Positions 1 to 8,419 of a stretch of DNA of 64,000 bases are shown here, one piece after another; within the stretch, counting starts at the first letter, position 1; each line of letters opens with the position of its first letter. Source of the DNA: Salegentibacter sp. 24 (GTDB lineage: Bacteria; Bacteroidota; Bacteroidia; Flavobacteriales; Flavobacteriaceae); assembly GCF_004362395.1 (NCBI RefSeq), contig NZ_SNWE01000008.1, positions 62,001-126,000 of the forward strand. The letters run 5' to 3'. The position numbers and the translations under genes are program-made. The notes under the pieces were generated by a model. That model was not told where the DNA came from. It searched no databases and worked only from the letters and a program-made list of their open reading frames with translations.

Positions 1-735
1 ATTGGCAGGGTAAATATTAAGGCGTTCATATTTTTCTATAATATCATTGGTACCAGGATGAAAAGCTTCAATTTCTTCAATTTCATCACCGAAAAAATGA
101 ATTCTGAACGCATTATCCGCGTAACTCGGGAATACATCTACTGTATCTCCTTTAATTCTAAAATTTCCATGGGAGAATTCAGCTTCGGTCCTGGAATACA
201 AACTCTGGACCAGTTGATGTAAGAATTTAGTTCTGGAAAGTCGCATATCCCTTTCTATCGATACCACATTTTTACGAAATTCTACCGGGTTACCAATTCC
301 GTATAAACAAGAAACCGAAGCCACCACAATTACATCCCTTCTTCCGCTTAAAAGGGAAGAAGTGGTGCTGAGTCGCAATTTTTCTATTTCCTCATTGATG
401 GAAAGATCTTTTTCTATGTAAGTTCCAGAGGTGGGAATGAAAGCTTCCGGCTGGTAATAGTCGTAATAACTCACGAAATACTCCACGGCATTATTGGGAA
501 AAAACTGCTTGAATTCTGAATAAAGCTGGGCTGCGAGTGTTTTATTGTGTGCTAAAACCAAGGTTGGTTTTTGTACCTCCTGGATTACATTGGCAACGGA
601 AAAGGTTTTACCCGAACCAGTGACCCCTAGAAGGGTCTGGTACTGTTCGTTATTATTAATCCCCTTTACCAGTTGGTCTATGGCTTTAGGCTGATCGCCA
701 GTGGGTTTGTAGTCTGATTCTATATGAAATTTCAT
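1..735 (-). CDS. uvrB: Excinuclease ABC subunit UvrB, N-terminal 245 codons (cut by window edge)
   Basis: Damage-verification helicase of nucleotide excision repair. It is loaded on DNA by UvrA and recruits UvrC. Translating the minus strand from the ATG at 735 gives an open frame to the window edge that begins MKFHIESDYKPTGDQPKAI. Walker A GVTGSGKT lies at residues 37-44. The beta-hairpin signature (YYDYYQPEAF), used to probe the damaged strand, follows at about residues 92-101. Only the N-terminal third is visible; the rest lies beyond base 1. No damage in the visible part. Family assignment is secure. Confidence 0.97.
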   Translation of the reverse strand, partial: MKFHIESDYKPTGDQPKAIDQLVKGINNNEQYQTLLGVTGSGKTFSVANVIQEVQKPTLVLAHNKTLAAQLYSEFKQFFPNNAVEYFVSYYDYYQPEAFIPTSGTYIEKDLSINEEIEKLRLSTTSSLLSGRRDVIVVASVSCLYGIGNPVEFRKNVVSIERDMRLSRTKFLHQLVQSLYSRTEAEFSHGNFRIKGDTVDVFPSYADNAFRIHFFGDEIEEIEAFHPGTNDIIEKYERLNIYPAN

Positions 736-804
736 GCGTATTGCTGACTTATTGGTCAACTACTCAATCAATAATCTTGCCTTTTCAAAGCTGTCAACTT
801 TTCC

Positions 805-3570
805 TTAACGTTTCAGGCTGAAATGGCCACTAAATTCCTGACCATTTGCCAGTTTACCTTTAAACCAGTAATCATCAGAAGGCATGGGTTTCCCATTATA
901 AATACCATTCCATCCAGATGAATTTCGAGGTAGTTCTTTTAATAATTTGCCATAGCGGTCAAAAATATAAATATATTCTACCTGAAAATCGGGAGTATTA
1001 GTTTCATAGGGTAGCCAGTAATCGTTATACCCGTCAGCGTTGGGAGTGAAAAAGGCCGGAAAACCGAAAATCACTTCCTGAAATTGGGCTATTTTGCATG
1101 AATTATTAGTTTGCGCATAGAAGGTATGAGGGCCCCCGGGAATATTTCTGAAAACAGGACTTTCCTGGTATTGGCCGTTGGGATTATCAATGGCGAAGCT
1201 TAAACCTTCAACATCATTGGTAAGAAGTGTAACATCACTGTTTTGACCTTGATTATCAATTTCCAATCCTAGAATTTCAGGGTTTGGGAATTCCTGGACC
1301 ACAAAATCTATAATCTGTCCACAACCTAAATTAGGATCGGTAAGCTTAAGGCTGTAGCTACCTGCTTGAAATACCTCAATACTCAATGTATTTTCACCTG
1401 TATTCCAGGAAAAATCATAATTTTCAGTATTGGTTATATTTAGGTCATTCCCTAGGGTAATTGGAAAATCTGAAGTGCAGACCTGTAGTTCGATTAGGTT
1501 CTTGATTCTTGGGAAACTGGAAAGTTTAAGGTCAATGGACCCAAAACCATAGCAGATATTAGCATTTTCGGCTCTGATATAAATAGTTTTAGCTTCTGAA
1601 ATGTAGGTGTCCTGCAGGGGATTTTGACCGGTTTGGGCATCTGTTTCAGTTTCATGAAAGCTAAGGTTTACTGTATTGTCAAGAGCTAACTCGTCAATGA
1701 TATTTTGCTCGATGATCTGTAAATTAAATTCTGCCTCCCCATCGGATAATTCGCATCCAATAGCAGCCTCAGGTTGGAGAATAACGCTGCTGGTGGTATG
1801 CAATTTAATCGTAGCAATTTCAAAGCAATCTGAATTAAAACCAATAACTTTCACCGTTAATTCCTGATCCTGTACGTTATTGCGATAAATATTTTCAAGC
1901 GCATTTTGGTTTTCAGGGTCATTCTGAGCATCGATCTGGTTTTCGTAAAAATATAATTGTAGATTAGAACCTTCTTCTAAGAGGGCCTGACTGGCAAGTT
2001 GAAGATTAAAATCGGTGATTCCATCCCCAGGATCATTATCTCCGACATCACACTGGGTAAGGGTAAAATCATTGGATATCTCCGGGAGCTTTGTGATCGT
2101 AACCTCTTTACAAACAGGATCCAGGGGAATGCCCGAAACTATTTTGGTTAAACTCACCGTATAGGTCCCAGGTGTGGAGAAGGTGTGCTGTGGATTTTCA
2201 GTAGTGGAAGTCTGGCCATCACCAAAATCCCAAATCACTGAATCATAGTTCTTTTCGCCCGTAATATGGAATTCTGTGGAAGCACCTGAACAAAGATCAT
2301 CGACCTGGAAACTATTTTGGAATAAAGACTGAACAAAAGGCGGAAGACCCAGTTTAACATCATTTGGAGAAACATCTACGAAATTGTGCCTGTAACCTAC
2401 ACCTGGAGCAGCGTTTTCAGGATTATTGATCACAGATAAAAATTTGTGGGTTTGATAGCCACCCCCGTCCTTGGGATAGCCTGCCCGGTAAATCTTTCCA
2501 TTTGGTGCTAATTGGAGTGCTCCGGCAACATTACTGGAAGCGTCCACTAATTTTTTTGAATTGATAATATTTGAACTCTCCAAATCAAATTGATAAAGAG
2601 TACTTTCATCCAGAATATCATCCCCTCCGTATACATTTGAAGTTACGTATAGTTTAGTACTCTCAGCAGAAAATTCCACCCCATACGGGTAGGTGCTCAG
2701 CAAAAGTAGTTCTTCGTTGGAAACCTTTCCTGTTTCATCGTTAAAATCGTAAATAAAAAGTTTTCCAGTCTCCTTGGTTCCCCCAGTTCTTGGACTTCCC
2801 AGAGAAGTCCCCGAATAGGCAGCCGCAATTTTTTTACCATCTGGAGAGATTTTTAAGTATCCTCTTGAAGTAATATTAATTTCTTCATCGTCGAGAAGGG
2901 GAGGGAAATTATTGGCAATATTAGAAACCACCGGGTTACGATCCACACCCGAAGAACTGACTCTGAAGGAATAAAAATTATCCATAAATTGGGTGACCAC
3001 CCAATAAGAAGTGCAGTCTCCGGCAATAACGGCGGTAATTTTTTCAGAACTTTTAAATTCGTTTTGTAAAGAATTTTCTGGATCGTATGTAATTAAATGA
3101 ATATTTTTTTCTCCGGATATAATTGCTCCGTTTCCATTATTGAGGCTCATATCGACTTCAGAAAAGTTCACGCCTTCAATAGGATCGCCAGGCGTTAAAT
3201 AGTAATCGGGTTTGTCCACGGTAAAAATATAGTATCTTCCGGGATGCGCCGGGCGCGGGACAATAATCGCAGATTGTGTGGAAGAAACATCTCCTTTTAA
3301 CGCACCACCATTTTGCATCACGTTATGATTGCGGTCATAAACAATAGATCCATCCGTATAGAAAAGCAAATTCCCATTTTGATCAGAGATTGCGGTTGAA
3401 CCTTCAAGAGTCCTTAATTGACCATTGTTTAAACTAATAGGGTCTTCCTCATCTTCCGGAAAATAAAGCCCGGCTCCGGCACCAAAATACCAATGGGCGG
3501 CCTCCTGTTGGGCATTAAGGTGTGTGCTTCCAACCAGTATAGTTATTAGAAATGCATATAATAATTTCAT
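805..3570 (-). CDS. Secreted PKD-domain protein with type B T9SS sorting domain
   Basis: A 921-residue exported protein. A signal peptide covers residues 1-20 and cleavage after LNA would leave Gln as mature residue 1. Residues about 25-420 look like a beta-propeller (repeated SPDGKKIAAAYSG-type strands). A PKD domain with WDFGDG lies near residue 446. Next come at least two related modules of about 90 residues that start at a Cys (CDVGDNDPGDGITDFNL; CELSDGEAEFNL). The C-terminus (about 830-921, FFTPNADGYNDYW ... GWNGIYNG) matches the gliding-motility-associated type B sorting domain, so export by the type IX secretion system is expected. The substrate or adhesive role cannot be read from sequence. 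Confidence 0.9.
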   Translation of the reverse strand: MKLLYAFLITILVGSTHLNAQQEAAHWYFGAGAGLYFPEDEEDPISLNNGQLRTLEGSTAISDQNGNLLFYTDGSIVYDRNHNVMQNGGALKGDVSSTQSAIIVPRPAHPGRYYIFTVDKPDYYLTPGDPIEGVNFSEVDMSLNNGNGAIISGEKNIHLITYDPENSLQNEFKSSEKITAVIAGDCTSYWVVTQFMDNFYSFRVSSSGVDRNPVVSNIANNFPPLLDDEEINITSRGYLKISPDGKKIAAAYSGTSLGSPRTGGTKETGKLFIYDFNDETGKVSNEELLLLSTYPYGVEFSAESTKLYVTSNVYGGDDILDESTLYQFDLESSNIINSKKLVDASSNVAGALQLAPNGKIYRAGYPKDGGGYQTHKFLSVINNPENAAPGVGYRHNFVDVSPNDVKLGLPPFVQSLFQNSFQVDDLCSGASTEFHITGEKNYDSVIWDFGDGQTSTTENPQHTFSTPGTYTVSLTKIVSGIPLDPVCKEVTITKLPEISNDFTLTQCDVGDNDPGDGITDFNLQLASQALLEEGSNLQLYFYENQIDAQNDPENQNALENIYRNNVQDQELTVKVIGFNSDCFEIATIKLHTTSSVILQPEAAIGCELSDGEAEFNLQIIEQNIIDELALDNTVNLSFHETETDAQTGQNPLQDTYISEAKTIYIRAENANICYGFGSIDLKLSSFPRIKNLIELQVCTSDFPITLGNDLNITNTENYDFSWNTGENTLSIEVFQAGSYSLKLTDPNLGCGQIIDFVVQEFPNPEILGLEIDNQGQNSDVTLLTNDVEGLSFAIDNPNGQYQESPVFRNIPGGPHTFYAQTNNSCKIAQFQEVIFGFPAFFTPNADGYNDYWLPYETNTPDFQVEYIYIFDRYGKLLKELPRNSSGWNGIYNGKPMPSDDYWFKGKLANGQEFSGHFSLKR

Positions 3571-3593
3571 TAGACTCCTTCCATAGAATTATA

Positions 3594-4430
3594 CTACAAA
3601 TCTCTCTTTTTTAAGAGTCTGTAGGATAAAAATACGAAAATGCCCGTCCAAATTATCACAATAATTAATTGATACCAGTGAATTCCATAGTCCTTGTCAA
3701 ACTCAGAACCTATTTGAGTAGCTGCAGTTTGTACTGCAGATAATCGTGAAAAGGGTTCTTTTATAAGATTGCTCATAGCTTCTAAGGGAAAGAACCTGGC
3801 GATATTATCAGCAATTTCAGAGTCTCTGAAAATTTTCCACTTTAAAACTCCATACACAATACTTTCCAGAATCCACCAGATAAACAGGAAGCCCAGTGCA
3901 AAGGCAGACCGTTTAATGAGGATTCCCAGGAACATGCAAAAAGCAAAAAAGCCAGTAAGCTTTAAGAAATAAGCCAGTAAATATTCCATATCTGAAAAGA
4001 TGATGGAAGCTTCATTGAAATCTGAAAATGAAAGTCCTAAAATCATGGTCACGATAAATAGAAATACCGTGGAAATCAGAGAAAATACGATGACTGTTAA
4101 AAATTTTGAAGCAATGAATTCTTTTTTGCTCAGCCCATCAATCAGGTTTTGTTTTAGTGTTCGATGGCTGTATTCATTAGACATCATCGACACAATTACG
4201 ATGGCCAGAAAAAGCTTCAATAATGCGGCTACATACGAATTAAAATGCCAGATATATGGAAAATTAAAGATCCCCTGATCGGCTACCCGGAAATTGATCG
4301 CACCTAAATTGAATTCAATAGAAGCAATTAAGGCGATAAATGTTATTAATATAAAATAGGTTAAAACAAGGATTTTTGCCGAGCGGCTGTAGCGCAATTT
4401 ATGATATTCTATCTCTAAAAGTCGTAGCAT
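3594..4430 (-). CDS. ABC-2 type exporter permease
   Basis: A 278-residue inner-membrane protein with about six hydrophobic segments (near residues 22-42, 62-85, 110-135, 150-170, 175-195 and 250-272) and a short N-terminal cytoplasmic stretch (MLRLLEIEYHKLRYSR). This is the layout of ABC-2 permeases. Its ATG overlaps the stop of the upstream ATPase gene by one base (TAATG), so the two are very probably translated together and form one exporter. Substrate unknown. The T9SS-protein gene follows only 23 bases downstream on the same strand and may share the transcript. Confidence 0.88.
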   Translation of the reverse strand: MLRLLEIEYHKLRYSRSAKILVLTYFILITFIALIASIEFNLGAINFRVADQGIFNFPYIWHFNSYVAALLKLFLAIVIVSMMSNEYSHRTLKQNLIDGLSKKEFIASKFLTVIVFSLISTVFLFIVTMILGLSFSDFNEASIIFSDMEYLLAYFLKLTGFFAFCMFLGILIKRSAFALGFLFIWWILESIVYGVLKWKIFRDSEIADNIARFFPLEAMSNLIKEPFSRLSAVQTAATQIGSEFDKDYGIHWYQLIIVIIWTGIFVFLSYRLLKKRDL

Positions 4431-5335
4431 TATGCAGTAGTAGTTTGATTGGTTAATTGAAGGAATTGCTCTTCCAGGCTTTCTTTACGTTTGACCAGGT
4501 AAGAAAGAGAAAGTCCTTTCTCAAACAAATATTCGTTGATGGTTTCGGCTTCCATAGGTTCTTTCAAGATGGCGGTAACTATATTTTCCTTTTCTGAAAC
4601 ATTATCTATTCCCGGATGTGCAACTAGCAATTCTTGCAGTAACTGCATATTTTTTGCCTGCAGTTCAAAGAAACCGTGACTGGCATTAATGGCATCTACG
4701 GGCCCGCTATAGAGTTTCTTTCCATTTCTTATAATGACCACGTGAGAGCAAACCTTCTCTACCTCATCAAGTAAATGAGAAGCAAGTAGAATAGTAGTAC
4801 CCCCGGCAGCGATCTTTCTTATGATCTCCCGAATTTGATGAATTCCTTGTGGATCCAACCCATTAGTTGGTTCATCTAAAATTAAAATCTTAGGGTCATT
4901 GAGCAAAGCAGAGGCTATGGCTAAACGTTGTTTCATACCCAGGGAAAAAGTTCGGAATTTACTGTCTTTTCTATCTAGTAAACCTACAATTTGCAGCTTC
5001 TCCTCAATTTTCGTTTTAGGTACATCTTTAATTTTACATACCAAAGCCAGGTTTTGGGCGGCGGTCATATATGGATAAAAATTGGGATGCTCGATAATGG
5101 CGCCTACTTTTTTTAGGGCTTCGTGGGTATCCATATTTCCATTAAACCAGGCAAATTCCCCCGAGGTTTTGTTAACTACGTTTAGCACCATTCCAAGAGT
5201 TGTGGATTTACCACTTCCATTAGGACCTAAAATGCCATATACATTGCCTTTTTCTATGGTAAAAGACAGCTTGTCTACCGCGGTTAGCGTTCCATATTTT
5301 TTCGTAAGGTCTTTAAGACTTAGAATTGTTTCCAA
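4430..5335 (-). CDS. ABC exporter ATP-binding protein
   Basis: A 301-residue ABC ATPase of the drug/lipid exporter type (CcmA-like). It has Walker A GPNGSGKST near residue 38, signature FSLGMKQRLAIA near residue 130 and Walker B ILILDEPTNGLDP near residue 150, then an H-loop SHLLDEVEKVC. A C-terminal extension of about 80 residues is common in this group. It is the first gene of a pair with the permease at 3594-4430 (one-base TAATG overlap). The function is ATP-driven export by the complex; the cargo cannot be inferred. Confidence 0.93.
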   Translation of the reverse strand: METILSLKDLTKKYGTLTAVDKLSFTIEKGNVYGILGPNGSGKSTTLGMVLNVVNKTSGEFAWFNGNMDTHEALKKVGAIIEHPNFYPYMTAAQNLALVCKIKDVPKTKIEEKLQIVGLLDRKDSKFRTFSLGMKQRLAIASALLNDPKILILDEPTNGLDPQGIHQIREIIRKIAAGGTTILLASHLLDEVEKVCSHVVIIRNGKKLYSGPVDAINASHGFFELQAKNMQLLQELLVAHPGIDNVSEKENIVTAILKEPMEAETINEYLFEKGLSLSYLVKRKESLEEQFLQLTNQTTTA

Positions 5336-5411
5336 AATTGAAGAAAAGTTTAAAGTATGACGACGAAGTTAGGGAAATGTTACAGAATTCGCTTTAGAAA
5401 GCTTATTTTTG

Positions 5412-6500
5412 ATGAAAAGCAAGGATAATATGGAAGAAAAGCTGATGTCAAGAAAAAAACCTTCATTTGCCGTAAATGAAAGGTTAAACCGATATCTGGC
5501 CAAACATAACCGCAATACTAAAATTCCGGTCTTCTATGACGATTTGTTGCGCTTTTCGGGCTCGGTAGTGGTATACGATCAGCATGAAGAAGATACCTTC
5601 TGGGTGCGTTGTTATTATCCAGATTTTGAACGTCAGGAAATTGATAATAGCCTGAAACAGGTTTATACCATTATGCATTCGGATGGAAGTGATGACTCTC
5701 TGGAATTTTTAAATGTTGATGCAATTGATTACTGCACTTTCGGAAATTCGAAACCATTCCGTATAAAAGTGCGAAATATCCTCAATGATAGTTTCACCTA
5801 TTTCTATGTAAAAAAAGCTGATGCTTCCCGGATTTACGGACTTGAACTGGAACATTTACTTTCTCCACACCGAATTAATTTTCTGGTCTATAAAGACACC
5901 TTAATTGAAGAACATATCGCGGGAATTCCGGGAGACGTCTTTATTGAAGACCATTTGCCAACCTGCAATAACCGCGCGCAAACACAAATAGCCAAGCAAT
6001 TTGTAAAGTTTAACGAAAGGTGTACCGTACGACTCTTAGGGGATATGCGGTCTTATAATTATGTGGTGATACCTACCCACGATTTTGATCACGTGGAATA
6101 TCAAATTAGAGCGATTGATTTTGACCAGCAATGTTTTGAAGGTAGTTTGAAAGTGTATCGTCCGCAGTTTTTTAAAGAGAACCTTAAGATGGTGCAGCTG
6201 GTCCAGGAGAAACTCCAGGAGTCTTCTATAGAGCAATACAGGAAAGAAGAACGTTCCCTGCTGGCTAAAAGGATCATCAATACCCGTCCAAGGTATAAAG
6301 AATTATTGCGTTGTATGATCAACGATCATGTTTCCACCCAGGCCAATGTAAAAAACCTTAGACGAGATTTGTACCAGTATACCAATGATATGAAATTTAA
6401 ACGTGCCAGTACCATGGGACAGATTCTAAGAACTGCTCTCGATTTTGTGCGTCGTAATTATGAAGATGTCAATATGAAGCGTTTACTAGAAAGCTCGTAA
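5412..6500 (+). CDS. Conserved hypothetical protein with protein-kinase/APH-like signature
   Basis: A soluble protein of about 362 residues that I do not recognise as a named family. Its middle resembles a kinase fold: a candidate beta-3 lysine (FYVKK, Lys134/135), a candidate helix-C glutamate (Glu145/147), a hinge-like strand (LVYKDTLIEEHIAG), a catalytic-loop-like GDMRSYN with Asp211 and Asn216 in the Asp-x4-Asn spacing of kinases, then IDFDQ (Asp236) in the DFG position. The basic C-terminal 120 residues have no assignment. Start choice is unsure: TATTTTTG at 5404-5411 looks like a -7 element, and if used the ATG at 5430 would be the true start. Divergent from the ABC exporter genes. Confidence 0.6.
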   Translation: MKSKDNMEEKLMSRKKPSFAVNERLNRYLAKHNRNTKIPVFYDDLLRFSGSVVVYDQHEEDTFWVRCYYPDFERQEIDNSLKQVYTIMHSDGSDDSLEFLNVDAIDYCTFGNSKPFRIKVRNILNDSFTYFYVKKADASRIYGLELEHLLSPHRINFLVYKDTLIEEHIAGIPGDVFIEDHLPTCNNRAQTQIAKQFVKFNERCTVRLLGDMRSYNYVVIPTHDFDHVEYQIRAIDFDQQCFEGSLKVYRPQFFKENLKMVQLVQEKLQESSIEQYRKEERSLLAKRIINTRPRYKELLRCMINDHVSTQANVKNLRRDLYQYTNDMKFKRASTMGQILRTALDFVRRNYEDVNMKRLLESS

Positions 6501-6504
6501 AAAA

Positions 6505-6534
6505 ATTTCACAACCTTTTTTAAGGCTGTGAAAT
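6505..6534 (-). terminator. Hairpin terminator, mainly for the ndpA-like gene
   Basis: A stem of ten base pairs with one A-C mismatch (TTTCACAACC / GGCTGTGAAA) encloses an 8-base loop. Read on the minus strand it is followed by seven T residues, so it fits intrinsic termination of the gene ending at 6565. It lies between two convergent genes and may also stop plus-strand reading, although the plus-side T tract is poor. Confidence 0.6.
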
Positions 6535-6564
6535 CTTCATTTTAGATTAGGAATTATAATTAGC

Positions 6565-7623
6565 TTAACTTTTTTCTTCCTTATTAAAGTAAACCAGGTA
6601 ATAATACATTTGTTTTTCTTCGTCCCAACCTTTTTCCACAAACTTATCTGCGGATTCAGCATTTACAAAATCCATCTTAATCTGAATATGGGTGTCCAGA
6701 TTAATTACGCTTTTGATTTTCTTCCGAGCATCAGTTACTGCTTTATTGGCGATGGGAAAATTAGTAAGATCCTCAATTTTATATTTTGGTGCTTTTTCAG
6801 TTTTATAATGCTGAAATTCCGGTAATAACTCGGGATTATCAATTACCGAATTCAGGAAGTTACTTTCTTCAAAATCATCATTTTTGGCAAAGTAGTCCAT
6901 ACTTCTATTCATAAACATGACTTCTTCTTTTTTGTCTTCCGCAGGTAAAACCACATCCTTGGCGAAATTTTTACAAAAATTCAGATAGCTTTTAGTGTTG
7001 TAGTTCTCATCGCGCATCACCTCCACACCCAGGAAGTTCTCCAGCCAGTATTTGGTGTCATACTTATTAGAATCCACGGAAAGAATTTTATATCCTTCTT
7101 CGCGATTTTTATTGAAAATCAATGCTCCTTTATCCAGTTTATTGAGATTAATTCCCTGTTGAACGATCATTTCCAAAATGCTGCCATTTTCTTCAAACTG
7201 AAGAAAGTCGTGCTTTAATTCAGATTTAAAAATACCAATCCCGGAAACCTTTTCATTGTCTATTTGCAGGTTTTCAAAATACACTACATAGACTTCCCCG
7301 CTTTTAATATGCGGATGGGAAGACTGCTCAAATAACAAAGTGGTGATTTTTTTTGAAGCTTCATGGATACTTCCCGGATTATCGAAAACAGTATTGGTAA
7401 TATTGTATAGTTCGTTGAAATCCAGATCGGTGTCGTGAGAGAACTGGAAATAATTTTCTTCCTTTTCTCGAAATGGTTTTAGAAAATATTCTTTGATTAA
7501 AGGAGTAATCTCATCGTTTAACTGATAAGGAGCCGAAGAGAGGAATATATTCTCATTTCGGCTTTTGTTCCCCACCCTGTGGATGGAAAGGGACTCAATC
7601 TGCGCATTAAAAAGGTTGATCAT
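6565..7623 (-). CDS. Nucleoid-associated protein, NdpA/YejK family
   Basis: A 352-residue protein of the NdpA (PF04245) family, whose E. coli member YejK is found with the nucleoid. The diagnostic N-terminal pattern is present: INLFNAQIESLSIHRVGN, then the LSS near residue 28 and the GEVYVVYFEN strand near residue 108. The length is typical. It stands alone on the minus strand with a 263-base upstream gap that carries a short hairpin. The molecular function of the family is poorly known; a DNA- or nucleoid-associated role is taken from family knowledge. Confidence 0.85.
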   Translation of the reverse strand: MINLFNAQIESLSIHRVGNKSRNENIFLSSAPYQLNDEITPLIKEYFLKPFREKEENYFQFSHDTDLDFNELYNITNTVFDNPGSIHEASKKITTLLFEQSSHPHIKSGEVYVVYFENLQIDNEKVSGIGIFKSELKHDFLQFEENGSILEMIVQQGINLNKLDKGALIFNKNREEGYKILSVDSNKYDTKYWLENFLGVEVMRDENYNTKSYLNFCKNFAKDVVLPAEDKKEEVMFMNRSMDYFAKNDDFEESNFLNSVIDNPELLPEFQHYKTEKAPKYKIEDLTNFPIANKAVTDARKKIKSVINLDTHIQIKMDFVNAESADKFVEKGWDEEKQMYYYLVYFNKEEKS

Positions 7624-7642
7624 TAATTAATAGTTTTGTCAA

Positions 7643-7658
7643 TTCCGCCAAGGCGGAA
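7643..7658. repeat. Short GC-rich inverted repeat upstream of the ndpA-like gene
   Basis: TTCCGCC-AA-GGCGGAA is a perfect 7-base inverted repeat with a 2-base centre, 20 bases upstream of the start codon at 7623. It stands out as GC-rich in an AT-rich gap. It could be an operator or one copy of a dispersed palindromic element. No second copy was noticed in this window. Confidence 0.5.
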
Positions 7659-7886
7659 ATCTAAGTTTGTTAAACACTTTGCTTAAATCTAATATTTTAA
7701 CCTCTTGAGAGATTTAGGTCAACCGATAGTTTTTTAAAATCAGCTTAGCGGTTTCTTCCTTTGGTTTGCTAGTGGGAATGATTTTTTGTTTTTATTTCAG
7801 TGAACTATCAAGAGCCTGGTCCTGCAATAAATTTGACATATTATAAAGCCAGGTTTTTAATGGGGATCGGGAGGACAACTTAGCAA

Positions 7887-8396
7887 TCAATTCCAATTCT
7901 CGTCAAAGGAAAGATCATCGTAATCGTTGGTGTTAAATCCCTGGTCAAAAATATCACCCCCGCCTGCATTCTCATCATCTTCCCCCACAAAATCTTTGTC
8001 TGGAGCTTCATCCGGAAGTTGACCGTGAACAAACATTAGGTTTGGGTAATCTCTTCCGGCCTCAATTTCACCAACCTGGGCAAGTTCAATCAAAAAGGTC
8101 CACATTTTCAAAAAGTCATAAATATAGATTATTTTTGTGTTGTCTTCATCTAAAATAGACTCGAGGCTGGTTTCGTTCATTAAACGCACTTCACCACCCA
8201 TATCAAACTGTGAAAATTCCTCGCCCTGCTGCCAGTTATCATCACTTAAATAAAAGGACGCCATTTCTGTTCCATCAAAACCAAAAGATTGTAGAATGGT
8301 GTTATGGAGGTCTTCCAGGGTGTTTTCCTGTAGTATTTCTATATCTCTGAATACATCTTCCTTGGCATCAAGAATTACTCTAAATCGGTAAACCAT
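7887..8396 (-). CDS. pRiA4b ORF-3-like protein
   Basis: A 169-residue acidic protein of the plasmid pRiA4b ORF-3-like family (PF07929). The N-terminal MVYRFRVILDAKEDVFRDIEI and the LHNTILQSFGFDG stretch near residue 30 are typical, followed by FYLSDDNWQ. The C-terminal 35 residues are very acidic and low in complexity. The family is often mislabelled as a transposon passenger protein; there is no mobile element here. Function unknown. It lies 23 bases downstream of the heme A synthase gene and is probably co-transcribed with it. Confidence 0.8.
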   Translation of the reverse strand: MVYRFRVILDAKEDVFRDIEILQENTLEDLHNTILQSFGFDGTEMASFYLSDDNWQQGEEFSQFDMGGEVRLMNETSLESILDEDNTKIIYIYDFLKMWTFLIELAQVGEIEAGRDYPNLMFVHGQLPDEAPDKDFVGEDDENAGGGDIFDQGFNTNDYDDLSFDENWN

Positions 8397-8419
8397 AATA
8401 TCAATTTTAAGGGGCGAAG

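Noticed and set aside
7887-8396. pRiA4b ORF-3-like gene considered as a sign of a mobile element
   Set aside because: The family name is historical; no transposase, inverted repeats or target duplication are near.
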